Origin: Azohydromonas caseinilytica | GTDB taxonomy: Bacteria > Pseudomonadota > Gammaproteobacteria > Burkholderiales > Burkholderiaceae_C | NCBI RefSeq assembly: GCF_012927045.1 | Contig: NZ_JABBFW010000025.1 | Span: forward strand, 1 to 64,000 | Direction: 5' to 3' | DNA length: 64,000 bases | Shown: positions 34,231 through 41,901 of the stretch, in pieces | Layout of the letters: the number at the start of each line of letters is the position of its first letter | Position numbering within the stretch: the stretch's first letter is position 1 | The notes under the pieces: model-generated | Database searches by the model: none | What the model was told of the DNA's origin: nothing | Seen by the model: only the letters and a program-made list of their open reading frames with translations | Position numbers and translations under genes: made by a program

Positions 34231-35127
34231 ATGACCACGGTTCCGAATTTCGCCCTGTACGGCCACGAGGCGCAGCCGAGCTGGCTGGACATGGTTCACG
34301 TCGAGCGCATTCCGGTGCGCTCCAGCCTGTTCAATTGGGAGATCGAGCCGCATGTGCACGACGCGCTGCTGCAGCTGCTGTACGTGGTGGCCGGCGGAGG
34401 CGAGGTGTTCATCGACGAGCTGAAGTGGCCGGTGCGGCCACCCTGCCTGATCGTGGTGCCGGCCCACGCGGTGCACGGTTTTCACTTTCAGCCCGACACC
34501 GACGGGCACGTGATCACGGCCGCGCAGCGGCCGCTGGAAGCCGCCGTGCAGGCCGTGGCGCCGGAGCTGCTGCCGCTGCTGCGCAGGCCGGCCGTGCTGC
34601 GGGTGGAGGTGGCCAGCCGCCCCGCCGAGGCGCTGCCGCCGCTGTTCGAGGCGGTGGAGCGCGAGACGCGCGTGCACGAGGCCGGGCAGATGGCGGTGGG
34701 CCTGTCGCTGCTGGTGGCGCTGCTGGTGCAGGTGGGGCGCATCGGCGCGGCGCAGCCGTCGGACGAGGAGGCCGTGCTGCGCTCGCGCAAGGCGCGGCAG
34801 GTGGAGCGCTTCCGGGCGCTGGTGGAGGCGCGCTTTCGCGAGCGCGTGTCCATCGAGGACTACGCCCAGGCGCTGGGCGTGAGCGCAGGGCAGCTCAGCC
34901 GGCTGTGCCGCGAGGTGCTGGGGATGTCGGCGCTGGACGTGGTCAACGCCCGCCTCGTGCACGAGGCGCAGCGCGAGCTCGCCTATTCGCTGCTGAGCAT
35001 CAAGCAGATCGCCGCGGTGCTGGGCTTCGAGGACGAGGCCTACTTCGGGCGTTTCTTCAAGAAGCACACCGGGCACCGGCCCACGGCGTTCCGCGCCATG
35101 GCGCGGCAGCGGCTGGCGGCGGGGTGA
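34231..35127 (+). CDS. AraC family regulator, PobR-like
   Basis: The 298-residue protein has an N-terminal cupin-like sensor domain (residues 1-140; WEIEPHVHDALLQLLYV, PPCLIVVPAHAVHGF) and a C-terminal AraC DNA-binding domain (residues 190-290; YAQALGVSAGQLSRLCREVL and AVLGFEDEAYFGRFFKKHTG). The layout resembles PobR, the activator of 4-hydroxybenzoate hydroxylation genes in many proteobacteria. I chose ATG 34231 (MTTVPNFALYGHE) for length; a GTG 81 nt upstream is also in frame. It is divergent from the SDR-KstD-like operon and probably activates it through the three ACCGGAC boxes. Confidence 0.9.
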   Translation: MTTVPNFALYGHEAQPSWLDMVHVERIPVRSSLFNWEIEPHVHDALLQLLYVVAGGGEVFIDELKWPVRPPCLIVVPAHAVHGFHFQPDTDGHVITAAQRPLEAAVQAVAPELLPLLRRPAVLRVEVASRPAEALPPLFEAVERETRVHEAGQMAVGLSLLVALLVQVGRIGAAQPSDEEAVLRSRKARQVERFRALVEARFRERVSIEDYAQALGVSAGQLSRLCREVLGMSALDVVNARLVHEAQRELAYSLLSIKQIAAVLGFEDEAYFGRFFKKHTGHRPTAFRAMARQRLAAG

Positions 35128-35154
35128 GTCAACGCGCCGCCAGCTGCGCTGCGA

Positions 35155-37929
35155 TCACAACTCGCGCAGCAGCTTCTGCACCTCGTCCTGGCTCCTGAAG
35201 TCCTTGCCCAGCTGCGCCAGCGCATCCAGCTCGGTGCGGGCCTGGGCGCGCTGGCCGGCCTCCATGTAGAGCTTGGCCAGCGCCAGGCGCCAGGCCGGGT
35301 CCTTGTCCTGCGCCACCACCTTCTTCTGGATCTCGATGGCGCGGTCCCACTGCTTGTTGGCTGCCAGCGCCAGCGCCAGCGTGTCCAGGAAGGCCGGCGT
35401 GTCGGGGCGCAGCTTGTTGGCCTTCTCCGCGGTTTCCACGGCCGTCGGGCGCTTGAGCTGCACCTGGACCCAGGCCAGGTTGTTCAGCACCACGGGATCG
35501 TCGGGGCGCAGCTTGAGCGCGTCGCTCAGGCGCGCCTCGGCTTGCGCGTAGTCGCGCTGCGCCAGGGCCACCTCGCTGAGGTGGAAGACGAAGCCGCCGT
35601 CCTGCGGATGGTCGGCCAGCCACTTGGTGGCGAAGGCCGAGGCGCCGGCCTTGTCCTCCTGCATGATCAGCGCGCCGTGCAGCTTCACGGCGATGGCGGT
35701 GCTGGCGGGCTGCTTGGCCAGCGCCGCGCGGTAGGCCGCGGTGGCTTCGCGCCCGTGCTTCTGCGCGGCCTCCACGTCACCTTCGAGCACCAGGCCCGCG
35801 GCCGCCATGTCCTTTTCCTTCTGCAGCGCGCGCGCCGTGGCCAGGGCCTGCGCCGGGCGGCTCGCCGCCAGCTGTGCCCCCGCGAGCCGCTGCGCCACGC
35901 CGAAGTCGGTGGGCGCCAGCGCGCGCGCGCGCTCCAGCGCGCCGATGGCGGCGTCGTAGTTCTTGGCCGCGAGCTGCACGTCGGCGAGCATGAGTTGCGC
36001 CTGCACCGAGTTGGGCTGCTTGGCCGCCACCTGGCCCAGGCTGCTCACCGACTGGTTGAAGTCGCCGCTGATGGCCTGCACGCGCGCGAGCTCGGCCAGC
36101 ACGGCGGCGTTGTCCGGCAGCGCGGCCACGGCCTCCTGCGCCGCAGCCAGCGCGGCGGAGTTGTCCTTCTGGCCGAGGTGATGCTCCACCAGCATGACGC
36201 GGGCGTTCTGGTCATCGGGGTTGGCGCGCACGGCGTCTTCGAGCATCGAGCGCACCTCGCTGGCCGGGGCGCCGGCGGCCTGGCGGATGCGCGCCACCGC
36301 CAGCAGCGCACCCGCGTTGCGCGCGTCGGCCTTGAGCACGGCGTCGAAGCGCTTGCGCGCGGCGTCGAACTGCTTGTCGCGCACGTCCAGCTCGGCCAGC
36401 GCCATCGCGGCCTGCAGGTTGGTCGGCTCGGCCTTGACGGCCTGCTCCAGGCTCTGGCGTGCCTTGTCGGGCTGCTTGAGCGCGAGCTGGGCGCGCGCGC
36501 GCAGCAGCGGCGCCAGCGCCTGGCCCGGCACCTTCTTCTCCAGCGCGTCGATGGCCTGCAGCGCGGCGTCGAACTCGCGCCGGCGCATGCGCTCGTTGAT
36601 CAGCGCCAGGTCGGCGGTGGTGCCCTTGTCGTCGGCCGCGGTGGCTTGCAGCGTCTCCAGCGCCGAGGCGTCGCCGCGCGCGAGGCGGTTCAGCGCCAGC
36701 GCGACGCGGGCACGCTTGTCGTTCGGGTCCTGCGCCGCGGCGCGCTTGTACAGCGCCTCGGCACGCTCCAGGTCGCCCGACTGCTGGTAGGCCTGCGCCG
36801 CCAGCCCCAGCGTGGCGGTGGAGGCGTTCTTGTCGTCGAGCAGCGGCTGCAGCACCGACAGCGCCTTGGCGGTGTCGCCGGTGCGCAGCAGCGCCTGGGC
36901 CAGCAGCTGGCGCGTGGGCGCGGAGTCCGGCACCAGGCTCTGCGCCTTGCCCAGGTGCGCGATGGCCTGCGCGAAGTTGCCGGACTCGTATTCCACGGTG
37001 CCGGCAAGCTGCAGCGCGTAGGGATGGCTCGGAGCGACCTTGAGCACGGCCTGCACCAGCTCGCGCGAGGTCTTGAGGTCGCCGCGGCGCAGCGTGGACT
37101 GCGCCTCCAGCAGCTTGGTCTGCGGGTGGTCGGGCAGGACGCTCTTGAGCTGGGCGATCTGCTTGTCGGCCTCCTCGAACTTCTTCTGCGCGTTCAGCAG
37201 CCCGATGTAGCCGGCATGCGCGCCCAGGCCGTCCTTGCGCGCGGCCAGCGCCTGCTGGTAGGCCTTGGCGGCGGCGTCCGCGTCCTCGGCGGCCTGGGCC
37301 AGCGCCGCCTGCAGCAGCCAGGCCTCATAAGACTTGGGGTGCTTCTGCAGCACCTCGTCGACCAGCTTGCGCGCGCCCGGCAGGTCCGGCGCCGCGGCCT
37401 GCAACCGCGCCTGCAGCAGCCGCGCCTGCACATGTTCGGCATCGGCCTCCAGCGCCGCCTTCAGCGCGGCCTCGCCCTGCTCGCGCTTGCCCTGCGCCAG
37501 CCAGGCCTGGGCCAGCGTCGTCTGCAGCGCGGCCTTGGCGCGCGGCTGTGCCAGCGCCGTGGTGGCGTAGCGCTGCACCACCTGCTCGGCCTTGCCCTGG
37601 GCCAGTAGCACCGCGGCCATCAGCGGCACGGCCTCGTCCTGCACGCTGCCCAGTTCCAGCGCCTTGTTGGCCTGCACCTCGGCGCCCACCACGTCGCCCT
37701 GGTCCAGCAGCGCGCGGCCCAAGAGCACGCGCGCCTCGGCCAGGTCGGGCGACTGCTGCAGCGCGTTCTTGAGCTGGATGGTCGCGGCCTTGAAATCGTT
37801 CTGCTCGATGTAGCTGCGCGCCGAGGCGACGAGCTCCTTGGGATCGCGGTCCGAGCCGCAACCCAGCAGCGCCGCGGACGACAGCAGGCACAGCGACAGG
37901 GACAAGGACAGGCGGCGAGGTGTCTTCAT
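35155..37929 (-). CDS. prsT: TPR-repeat lipoprotein, PrsT type (PEP-CTERM/XrtA system)
   Basis: The 924-residue protein starts with a lipoprotein signal (SLCLLSSAALLGCGSD), with the lipid-bearing Cys at about residue 24. The rest is a long array of tetratricopeptide repeats (for example ARVLLGRALLDQGDVVGAEV, ALVHLGKAQSL-like units), rich in Ala, Leu and Gln. This length and architecture match PrsT, a TPR protein usually encoded with exosortase/EPS genes. No exosortase, sensor kinase PrsK or PEP-CTERM protein lies in the window, so it is either detached from the system or a related TPR protein. It should sit in the periplasm attached to the outer membrane. The ATG lacks a good ribosome binding site. 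Confidence 0.82.
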   Translation of the reverse strand: MKTPRRLSLSLSLCLLSSAALLGCGSDRDPKELVASARSYIEQNDFKAATIQLKNALQQSPDLAEARVLLGRALLDQGDVVGAEVQANKALELGSVQDEAVPLMAAVLLAQGKAEQVVQRYATTALAQPRAKAALQTTLAQAWLAQGKREQGEAALKAALEADAEHVQARLLQARLQAAAPDLPGARKLVDEVLQKHPKSYEAWLLQAALAQAAEDADAAAKAYQQALAARKDGLGAHAGYIGLLNAQKKFEEADKQIAQLKSVLPDHPQTKLLEAQSTLRRGDLKTSRELVQAVLKVAPSHPYALQLAGTVEYESGNFAQAIAHLGKAQSLVPDSAPTRQLLAQALLRTGDTAKALSVLQPLLDDKNASTATLGLAAQAYQQSGDLERAEALYKRAAAQDPNDKRARVALALNRLARGDASALETLQATAADDKGTTADLALINERMRRREFDAALQAIDALEKKVPGQALAPLLRARAQLALKQPDKARQSLEQAVKAEPTNLQAAMALAELDVRDKQFDAARKRFDAVLKADARNAGALLAVARIRQAAGAPASEVRSMLEDAVRANPDDQNARVMLVEHHLGQKDNSAALAAAQEAVAALPDNAAVLAELARVQAISGDFNQSVSSLGQVAAKQPNSVQAQLMLADVQLAAKNYDAAIGALERARALAPTDFGVAQRLAGAQLAASRPAQALATARALQKEKDMAAAGLVLEGDVEAAQKHGREATAAYRAALAKQPASTAIAVKLHGALIMQEDKAGASAFATKWLADHPQDGGFVFHLSEVALAQRDYAQAEARLSDALKLRPDDPVVLNNLAWVQVQLKRPTAVETAEKANKLRPDTPAFLDTLALALAANKQWDRAIEIQKKVVAQDKDPAWRLALAKLYMEAGQRAQARTELDALAQLGKDFRSQDEVQKLLREL

Positions 37930-38326
37930 GGAGGAAAAACGGCGCGCGGCGCGTGCGTACCGCGCCGGGGGTGGAAATGGAGAGGGGACAGGCAGACCTG
38001 CCGGGCTCGGCCCCGGCGCGGCAGCGGCCCGCCGTGCAGACCGGGCTGCCCCGGCGCAACGGGACGCGGCCGAGTATAGGTTTGCGCGCTGTCCCCGGCC
38101 CTCCGGACACTTGACGCACCGCAACCGCCCCGCAGCCCCTGCGCGGCAGCCGCCGTGCGACGGCGGACGCGGCATTGTCAGGGCAGACCCCCAGCCGCCC
38201 CGCACCGGGCGCTACGGCCGCCCGTCAGGAGTTCACGACTTCAATGGGCGACTCGTCCGCCGCGAGCTGCTTGCTGCAGGCGTCGCAGGCTCGACCGGCA
38301 GCGGGCCCGATCCCGGCCGGCCGCGC
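37930..38326. other. Intergenic region, 397 bp
   Basis: No gene is supported; open frames here are Pro/Arg-rich shadows. The region should contain the promoter of the TPR lipoprotein gene. TATACT on the minus strand near 38070 is a possible -10 element without a matching -35. No terminator for the TRAP operon is evident. Confidence 0.4.
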
Positions 38327-39142
38327 TCAACCCAACAGCCGCAGCGTCGCCTCCCGCGCCTGCCGCGCCCAGCCCAGCGGCCCGGCGATGGGCGCGCGCA
38401 CGTGATGCGGGATCTCCACGCTCAGCGGCAGCGCCGGCGGCAGGGCCGAGAGCATGGCCTGGATGTCAATGCCGCCCTCGCCCGGCAGCAGCCGCTCGCA
38501 GCGCGCGGTGTGGATCAGCCCCTCCACCGTGTCCGGTACCTGCGCCGGCGCGTCGCAGACCTGGGCGTAGTGCAGCAGCTCGCGCGGCAGCGCCGCCACC
38601 TGCGCCAGCGGGCTGTAGCAGCGGGCCCAGTGCAGCGCATCGACCAGGATGCCGGCATTTGCCGGCCGGCCGGCGGCCTCCACCAGGCGCAGCGCGCTGG
38701 CCACGTCGGGCACCGCCGTCCAGGGCATGAACTCGATGCTGGGATGCAGCCCGTAGGGCCGCGCCAGCTCGCACAGCGCGGCATAGGACTGCGCCAGGCG
38801 CGGCGGCTCGCGGTCGTCCCCGCCGACCAGGATGCTGTGCGCGCCCAGCTCGGCGCCGACCTCGCAGAAGCGCTGGTAGGTACGCGCATCGAAGCGCTCG
38901 TCCAGGCGCACGATCTCCAGGTCGAACAGCTTCACGCCGCTGTCGTCCAGGCGCCGTCGCGTCTCGCGCAGCAGCGCCGGGTCGTCCATCAGCGGGTAGG
39001 CCAGGCCGCCGGGCGCGGAAGGCAGCAGCCGGATGCCGGCATGGGAGTAGCCGGCCGCGGCGGCGGTCTCGATCACCTGCGGCGGCGCAAGCTCCAGCAC
39101 GGTCAGATGGGCCAGCGACAAGGGGCGAAGGGGGCGGATCAT
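38327..39142 (-). CDS. Sugar phosphate isomerase/epimerase-like TIM barrel
   Basis: The 271-residue protein is a xylose-isomerase-like (AP endonuclease family 2) TIM barrel. Metal-ligand segments are visible as LFDLEIVRLDE, PSIEFMPWTAVPD, ILVDALHWARC and SVEIPHH, giving the usual Glu/Asp/His/Glu set. The family includes sugar isomerases and 3-dehydroshikimate dehydratases. It is the last gene of the TRAP operon, 31 bp after dctM. With a shikimate-dehydrogenase-like gene in the same operon, a dehydroshikimate-dehydratase-like step to an aromatic acid is a reasonable inference, unproven. GGGAG lies upstream of the ATG. Confidence 0.85.
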   Translation of the reverse strand: MIRPLRPLSLAHLTVLELAPPQVIETAAAAGYSHAGIRLLPSAPGGLAYPLMDDPALLRETRRRLDDSGVKLFDLEIVRLDERFDARTYQRFCEVGAELGAHSILVGGDDREPPRLAQSYAALCELARPYGLHPSIEFMPWTAVPDVASALRLVEAAGRPANAGILVDALHWARCYSPLAQVAALPRELLHYAQVCDAPAQVPDTVEGLIHTARCERLLPGEGGIDIQAMLSALPPALPLSVEIPHHVRAPIAGPLGWARQAREATLRLLG

Positions 39143-39173
39143 GCAAGAGCTCCCGGGTTGAAAGGCATGGATG

Positions 39174-40454
39174 TCAGTTCGCCAGCCAGCGCGCCGGCAC
39201 GGTGACGATGGCGGGGAAGAACACCATCAGGAACATGACGATGAACTGCGCCGTCATGAACGGGATCACGCCGCGGGTGACCTCGTCCATCTTCATGCGG
39301 CCCACGCCGGCCACGACGTTGAGCACCGTGCCCACGGGCGGCGTGATCAGGCCGATGGCGTTGTTGATGATGAACAGCACGCCGAAGTACACCGGGTCGA
39401 TCCCCGCGGCCTTGATCACGGGCATGAGCACCGGGGTCATGATCAGGATGGTGGGCGTCATGTCCATGGCGGTGCCCACGGCCATCACCAGGAACATGAT
39501 GGCGATGAGCAGCAGCGTCTGGTTGCCCATGAAGGGCTCCAGCAGGCTGATCATCTGGCTGGGGATGTCGGCCACCGTGATGAGCCAGGCCGACACCATC
39601 GCCGCGGCGACCAGGAACATGATCACGGCGGTGGTCTTGGCCGCGGAGACGAACACCTCGTAGAGCTGGTGCAGCTTCATCTCGCGGTACACCAGCATCG
39701 ACACCAGCAGCGCGTAGACGGCGGCCACCACGGCGGCTTCGGTGGGCGTGAACACGCCCATCTTCAAGCCCACGATCACGATCACCGGCAGCCCCAGTGC
39801 CCACAGCGACTCGCGGAAAGCGGCCATCTGCTGCTTGAAGCTGGCCTTGGGCGGGGGCTGGATGTTCTCGCGCTTGGCCACGATGTACCAGGCCACGGCG
39901 ATGGCGCCGCCCATGAGGATGCCCGGCACGATCCCGGCCAGGAACAGCTTGGAGATGGAGACGTTGGCCGCGACGCCGAAGATCACGAAGCCGATGGACG
40001 GCGGGATGACGGGGGCGATGATGCCTGCCGAGGCGATGAGGCCCCCGCTCCTGGCCTTGTCATGCCCGGCCTTGACCATCATGGGCAGCAGGAGAGCTGC
40101 CAGCGCCGCGGTGTCGGCCACCGCGGAGCCCGACAGGGCCGCCAGCATGCACGCGGCCAGGATGGCCACGAACCCCAGGCCGCCGCGCTTGTGGCCCACG
40201 AGCGTGAGCGCGAGCTTGACGATGCGCGCCGAGAGGCCGCCGACGTTCATGATCTCGCCGGCGAGCATGAAGAACGGGACCGCGAGCAGCGGGAAGCTGT
40301 CGGCGCCGTTGATGACGTTCTGCGCCAGGATCTGCGCATCGAACATGTCCAGGTGCCACATCAGCGCCACGCCCGAGACCAGCAGCGAGTAGGCGATGGG
40401 GATGCCCAGCGCCATGGCGCCCAGCAGCGAGCCCAGGAAGATGAAGACGGTCAT
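39174..40454 (-). CDS. dctM: TRAP transporter large permease (DctM)
   Basis: DctM is the ion-coupled translocation subunit in the inner membrane. The 426-residue protein has about 12 membrane segments and the family signatures AVPFFMLAGEIMNVGGLS, ALSGSAVADTAALAALLLPMM, IAPVIPPSIGFVIFG and LITPPVGTVLNVVAG. ATG 40454 is supported by AAGGAG 8 nt upstream; the longer frame overlaps dctQ. It follows dctQ by 13 bp. Together with DctQ and the DctP protein at the head of the operon it forms a complete tripartite importer. The substrate is inferred to be the acid handled by the enzymes of this operon. Confidence 0.96.
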   Translation of the reverse strand: MTVFIFLGSLLGAMALGIPIAYSLLVSGVALMWHLDMFDAQILAQNVINGADSFPLLAVPFFMLAGEIMNVGGLSARIVKLALTLVGHKRGGLGFVAILAACMLAALSGSAVADTAALAALLLPMMVKAGHDKARSGGLIASAGIIAPVIPPSIGFVIFGVAANVSISKLFLAGIVPGILMGGAIAVAWYIVAKRENIQPPPKASFKQQMAAFRESLWALGLPVIVIVGLKMGVFTPTEAAVVAAVYALLVSMLVYREMKLHQLYEVFVSAAKTTAVIMFLVAAAMVSAWLITVADIPSQMISLLEPFMGNQTLLLIAIMFLVMAVGTAMDMTPTILIMTPVLMPVIKAAGIDPVYFGVLFIINNAIGLITPPVGTVLNVVAGVGRMKMDEVTRGVIPFMTAQFIVMFLMVFFPAIVTVPARWLAN

Positions 40455-40467
40455 GGTTCGCGCTCCT

Positions 40468-41019
40468 TCAGGCCTTGGCGGGCTGGTCGAGGTGCAGGTC
40501 CTGCAGCTGCGCCAGGTCCTCGGACTCGCGCACCGCCACCAGTTCCGCATCGGAGAGCTGCCCACTGAGCACGCGCCACAGGCCGTGCAGCAGCAGCAGG
40601 CCGCCCAGCAGCGCGAACACCGCGCCGCTGGCGTAGAAGATCGCCATGGACCAGCCGGTCACAGGCGCAACCACCTCGCGGTTGATCTGCACTTGCGCCA
40701 CGGCGCCGTCCCACAGCAGCCAGGTGACGTAGAGCATGGCCAGGTGCGACAGCACCAGGCAGGCCTTCTTGCCGGCGGAGCCCAGGCGCGAGACCAGCAT
40801 GTCCGAGCCCAGGTGCCCGCGCTCGTGGATCGCGACCACAGCGCCGATGAAGGTCAGCCACACGAACAGCCAGCGGGCGATTTCCTCGCTGACGGAGATG
40901 CCGGAATTGAAGGCGTAGCGCAGCACGACGTTGCCGAACACCAGCAGCACCATCAGGGCCAGGCACAGGGCCAGCAACGCGTCGAGCAGCCGGCAGCCGC
41001 CGGCGATGAGTCGGGTCAT
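40468..41019 (-). CDS. dctQ: TRAP transporter small permease (DctQ)
   Basis: The 183-residue protein has four membrane helices (about residues 13-33, 48-66, 88-108 and 132-154) and the DctQ pattern VVLRYAFNSGISVSEEIARW followed by AVVAIHERGHLGSDML. It is the small membrane subunit that links the periplasmic receptor to DctM. ATG 41019 has GGAG 10 nt upstream. The C-terminal 40 residues are hydrophilic and cytoplasmic. It is separated from the upstream NIPSNAP gene by 230 bp that contain a REP-like element. Confidence 0.94.
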   Translation of the reverse strand: MTRLIAGGCRLLDALLALCLALMVLLVFGNVVLRYAFNSGISVSEEIARWLFVWLTFIGAVVAIHERGHLGSDMLVSRLGSAGKKACLVLSHLAMLYVTWLLWDGAVAQVQINREVVAPVTGWSMAIFYASGAVFALLGGLLLLHGLWRVLSGQLSDAELVAVRESEDLAQLQDLHLDQPAKA

Positions 41020-41110
41020 GAAAGTCTTCTCCAGGTGGGACGCCGCCTTGCACCGCGGCGCGGGCGCGGCCGGCAAGGCCGGCCTGTGAGCGGTCTGTCA
41101 CTCCACTGTT

Positions 41111-41208
41111 CCGTTCGCCCTGAGCCCTTCGACAAGCTCAGGACAGGCTTGTCGAAGGGCCTGCGGCCGAACCGGGCAGCAGGGCTTCGACAGGCTCAGC
41201 CCGAATGG
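41111..41208. repeat. REP-like palindromic element
   Basis: A perfect 14-bp inverted repeat (GCCCTTCGACAAGC at 41124-41137, its complement at 41147-41160, 9-nt loop) is nested inside a longer imperfect inverted pair (CGTTCGCCCTGAGC near 41112 and GCTCAGCCCGAATG near 41194). The words CTTCGACAAGCTCAG and TTCGACAGGCTCAG are typical of dispersed extragenic palindromes in proteobacteria. It lies inside the operon between NIPSNAP and dctQ genes and may lower or stabilise downstream expression. Confidence 0.8.
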
Positions 41209-41249
41209 GAAATGTTTCGGTCTACAGGCGGCGTCTCGGCCGCCATCGT

Positions 41250-41864
41250 TTACTTCAGCGGCGAGATCGCCGTGGGCATGAAGATCTGCGACTGCATGTC
41301 CGAGGTGAGCCAGTCCGGGCCACCCTTGGGCGGCCACACGCCCTGCTTGACCGCGTCGGCGCGCGCGGCCGAACGCTCGTTGAGGCTGGCCGCCGGCCAG
41401 AAGTGCGTGAAGCGCGGCGTGCCGTCCAGCGCGTACATGGCCAGCAGGCAGGGCGAGATCTCATTGCGCGCGGGCAGCGCGGCCTTCCAGGCGTCCAGCG
41501 TGGGCTGCAGCCCGCCCGTCTTGACCTGGTAGGTGCGCACCTCGTAGACGGGGCCGTAGCTGCCGGGCTTGGGCGGCTCCATCCAGGGGAAGCCGGCGTA
41601 GCTGTGCATCTCCAGGCCGGTGAGCAGCGCGCCGCAGTGGAAGGGGTCGCTGGACAGCAGCGCGCGGCGGCGCTCGGCCAGCAGCTCGGCCTCATCGTTG
41701 AAGCCGCGCAGCACCAGGATCTGGTTCAGTGCCCCGATGTCGGAGTACCAGCAACCCAGCAGCTGGCCGCGGGCCTCGGCCGCCTGCACCCAGGCCTGGA
41801 TGCCTTCGGTGGCCTTGGCGGTGGTGAAGAGGCGCGTCGTCAGGGTGGCGAGTTCGTAATACAT
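41250..41864 (-). CDS. Double-domain NIPSNAP family protein
   Basis: The 204-residue protein contains two NIPSNAP-like ferredoxin folds. The first, residues 1-95, has YELATLTTRLFTTAKATEGI and ALNQILVLRGFNDEAEL. The second, residues 105-200, has VYEVRTYQVKTGGLQPTLDA and RFTHFWPAASLNERSAAR. GGAG stands 8 nt before ATG 41864. It follows a KstD-like flavoprotein gene by 37 bp. The same flavoprotein plus NIPSNAP pairing occurs at 30956-33074, which argues for a functional link, perhaps handling of the unstable or hydrophobic dehydrogenation product. The chemistry is unknown. Confidence 0.85.
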   Translation of the reverse strand: MYYELATLTTRLFTTAKATEGIQAWVQAAEARGQLLGCWYSDIGALNQILVLRGFNDEAELLAERRRALLSSDPFHCGALLTGLEMHSYAGFPWMEPPKPGSYGPVYEVRTYQVKTGGLQPTLDAWKAALPARNEISPCLLAMYALDGTPRFTHFWPAASLNERSAARADAVKQGVWPPKGGPDWLTSDMQSQIFMPTAISPLK

Positions 41865-41901
41865 GGGAAAGCTCCGTGAGCGGGAAAGAGGTGGTGGAAA
41901 T

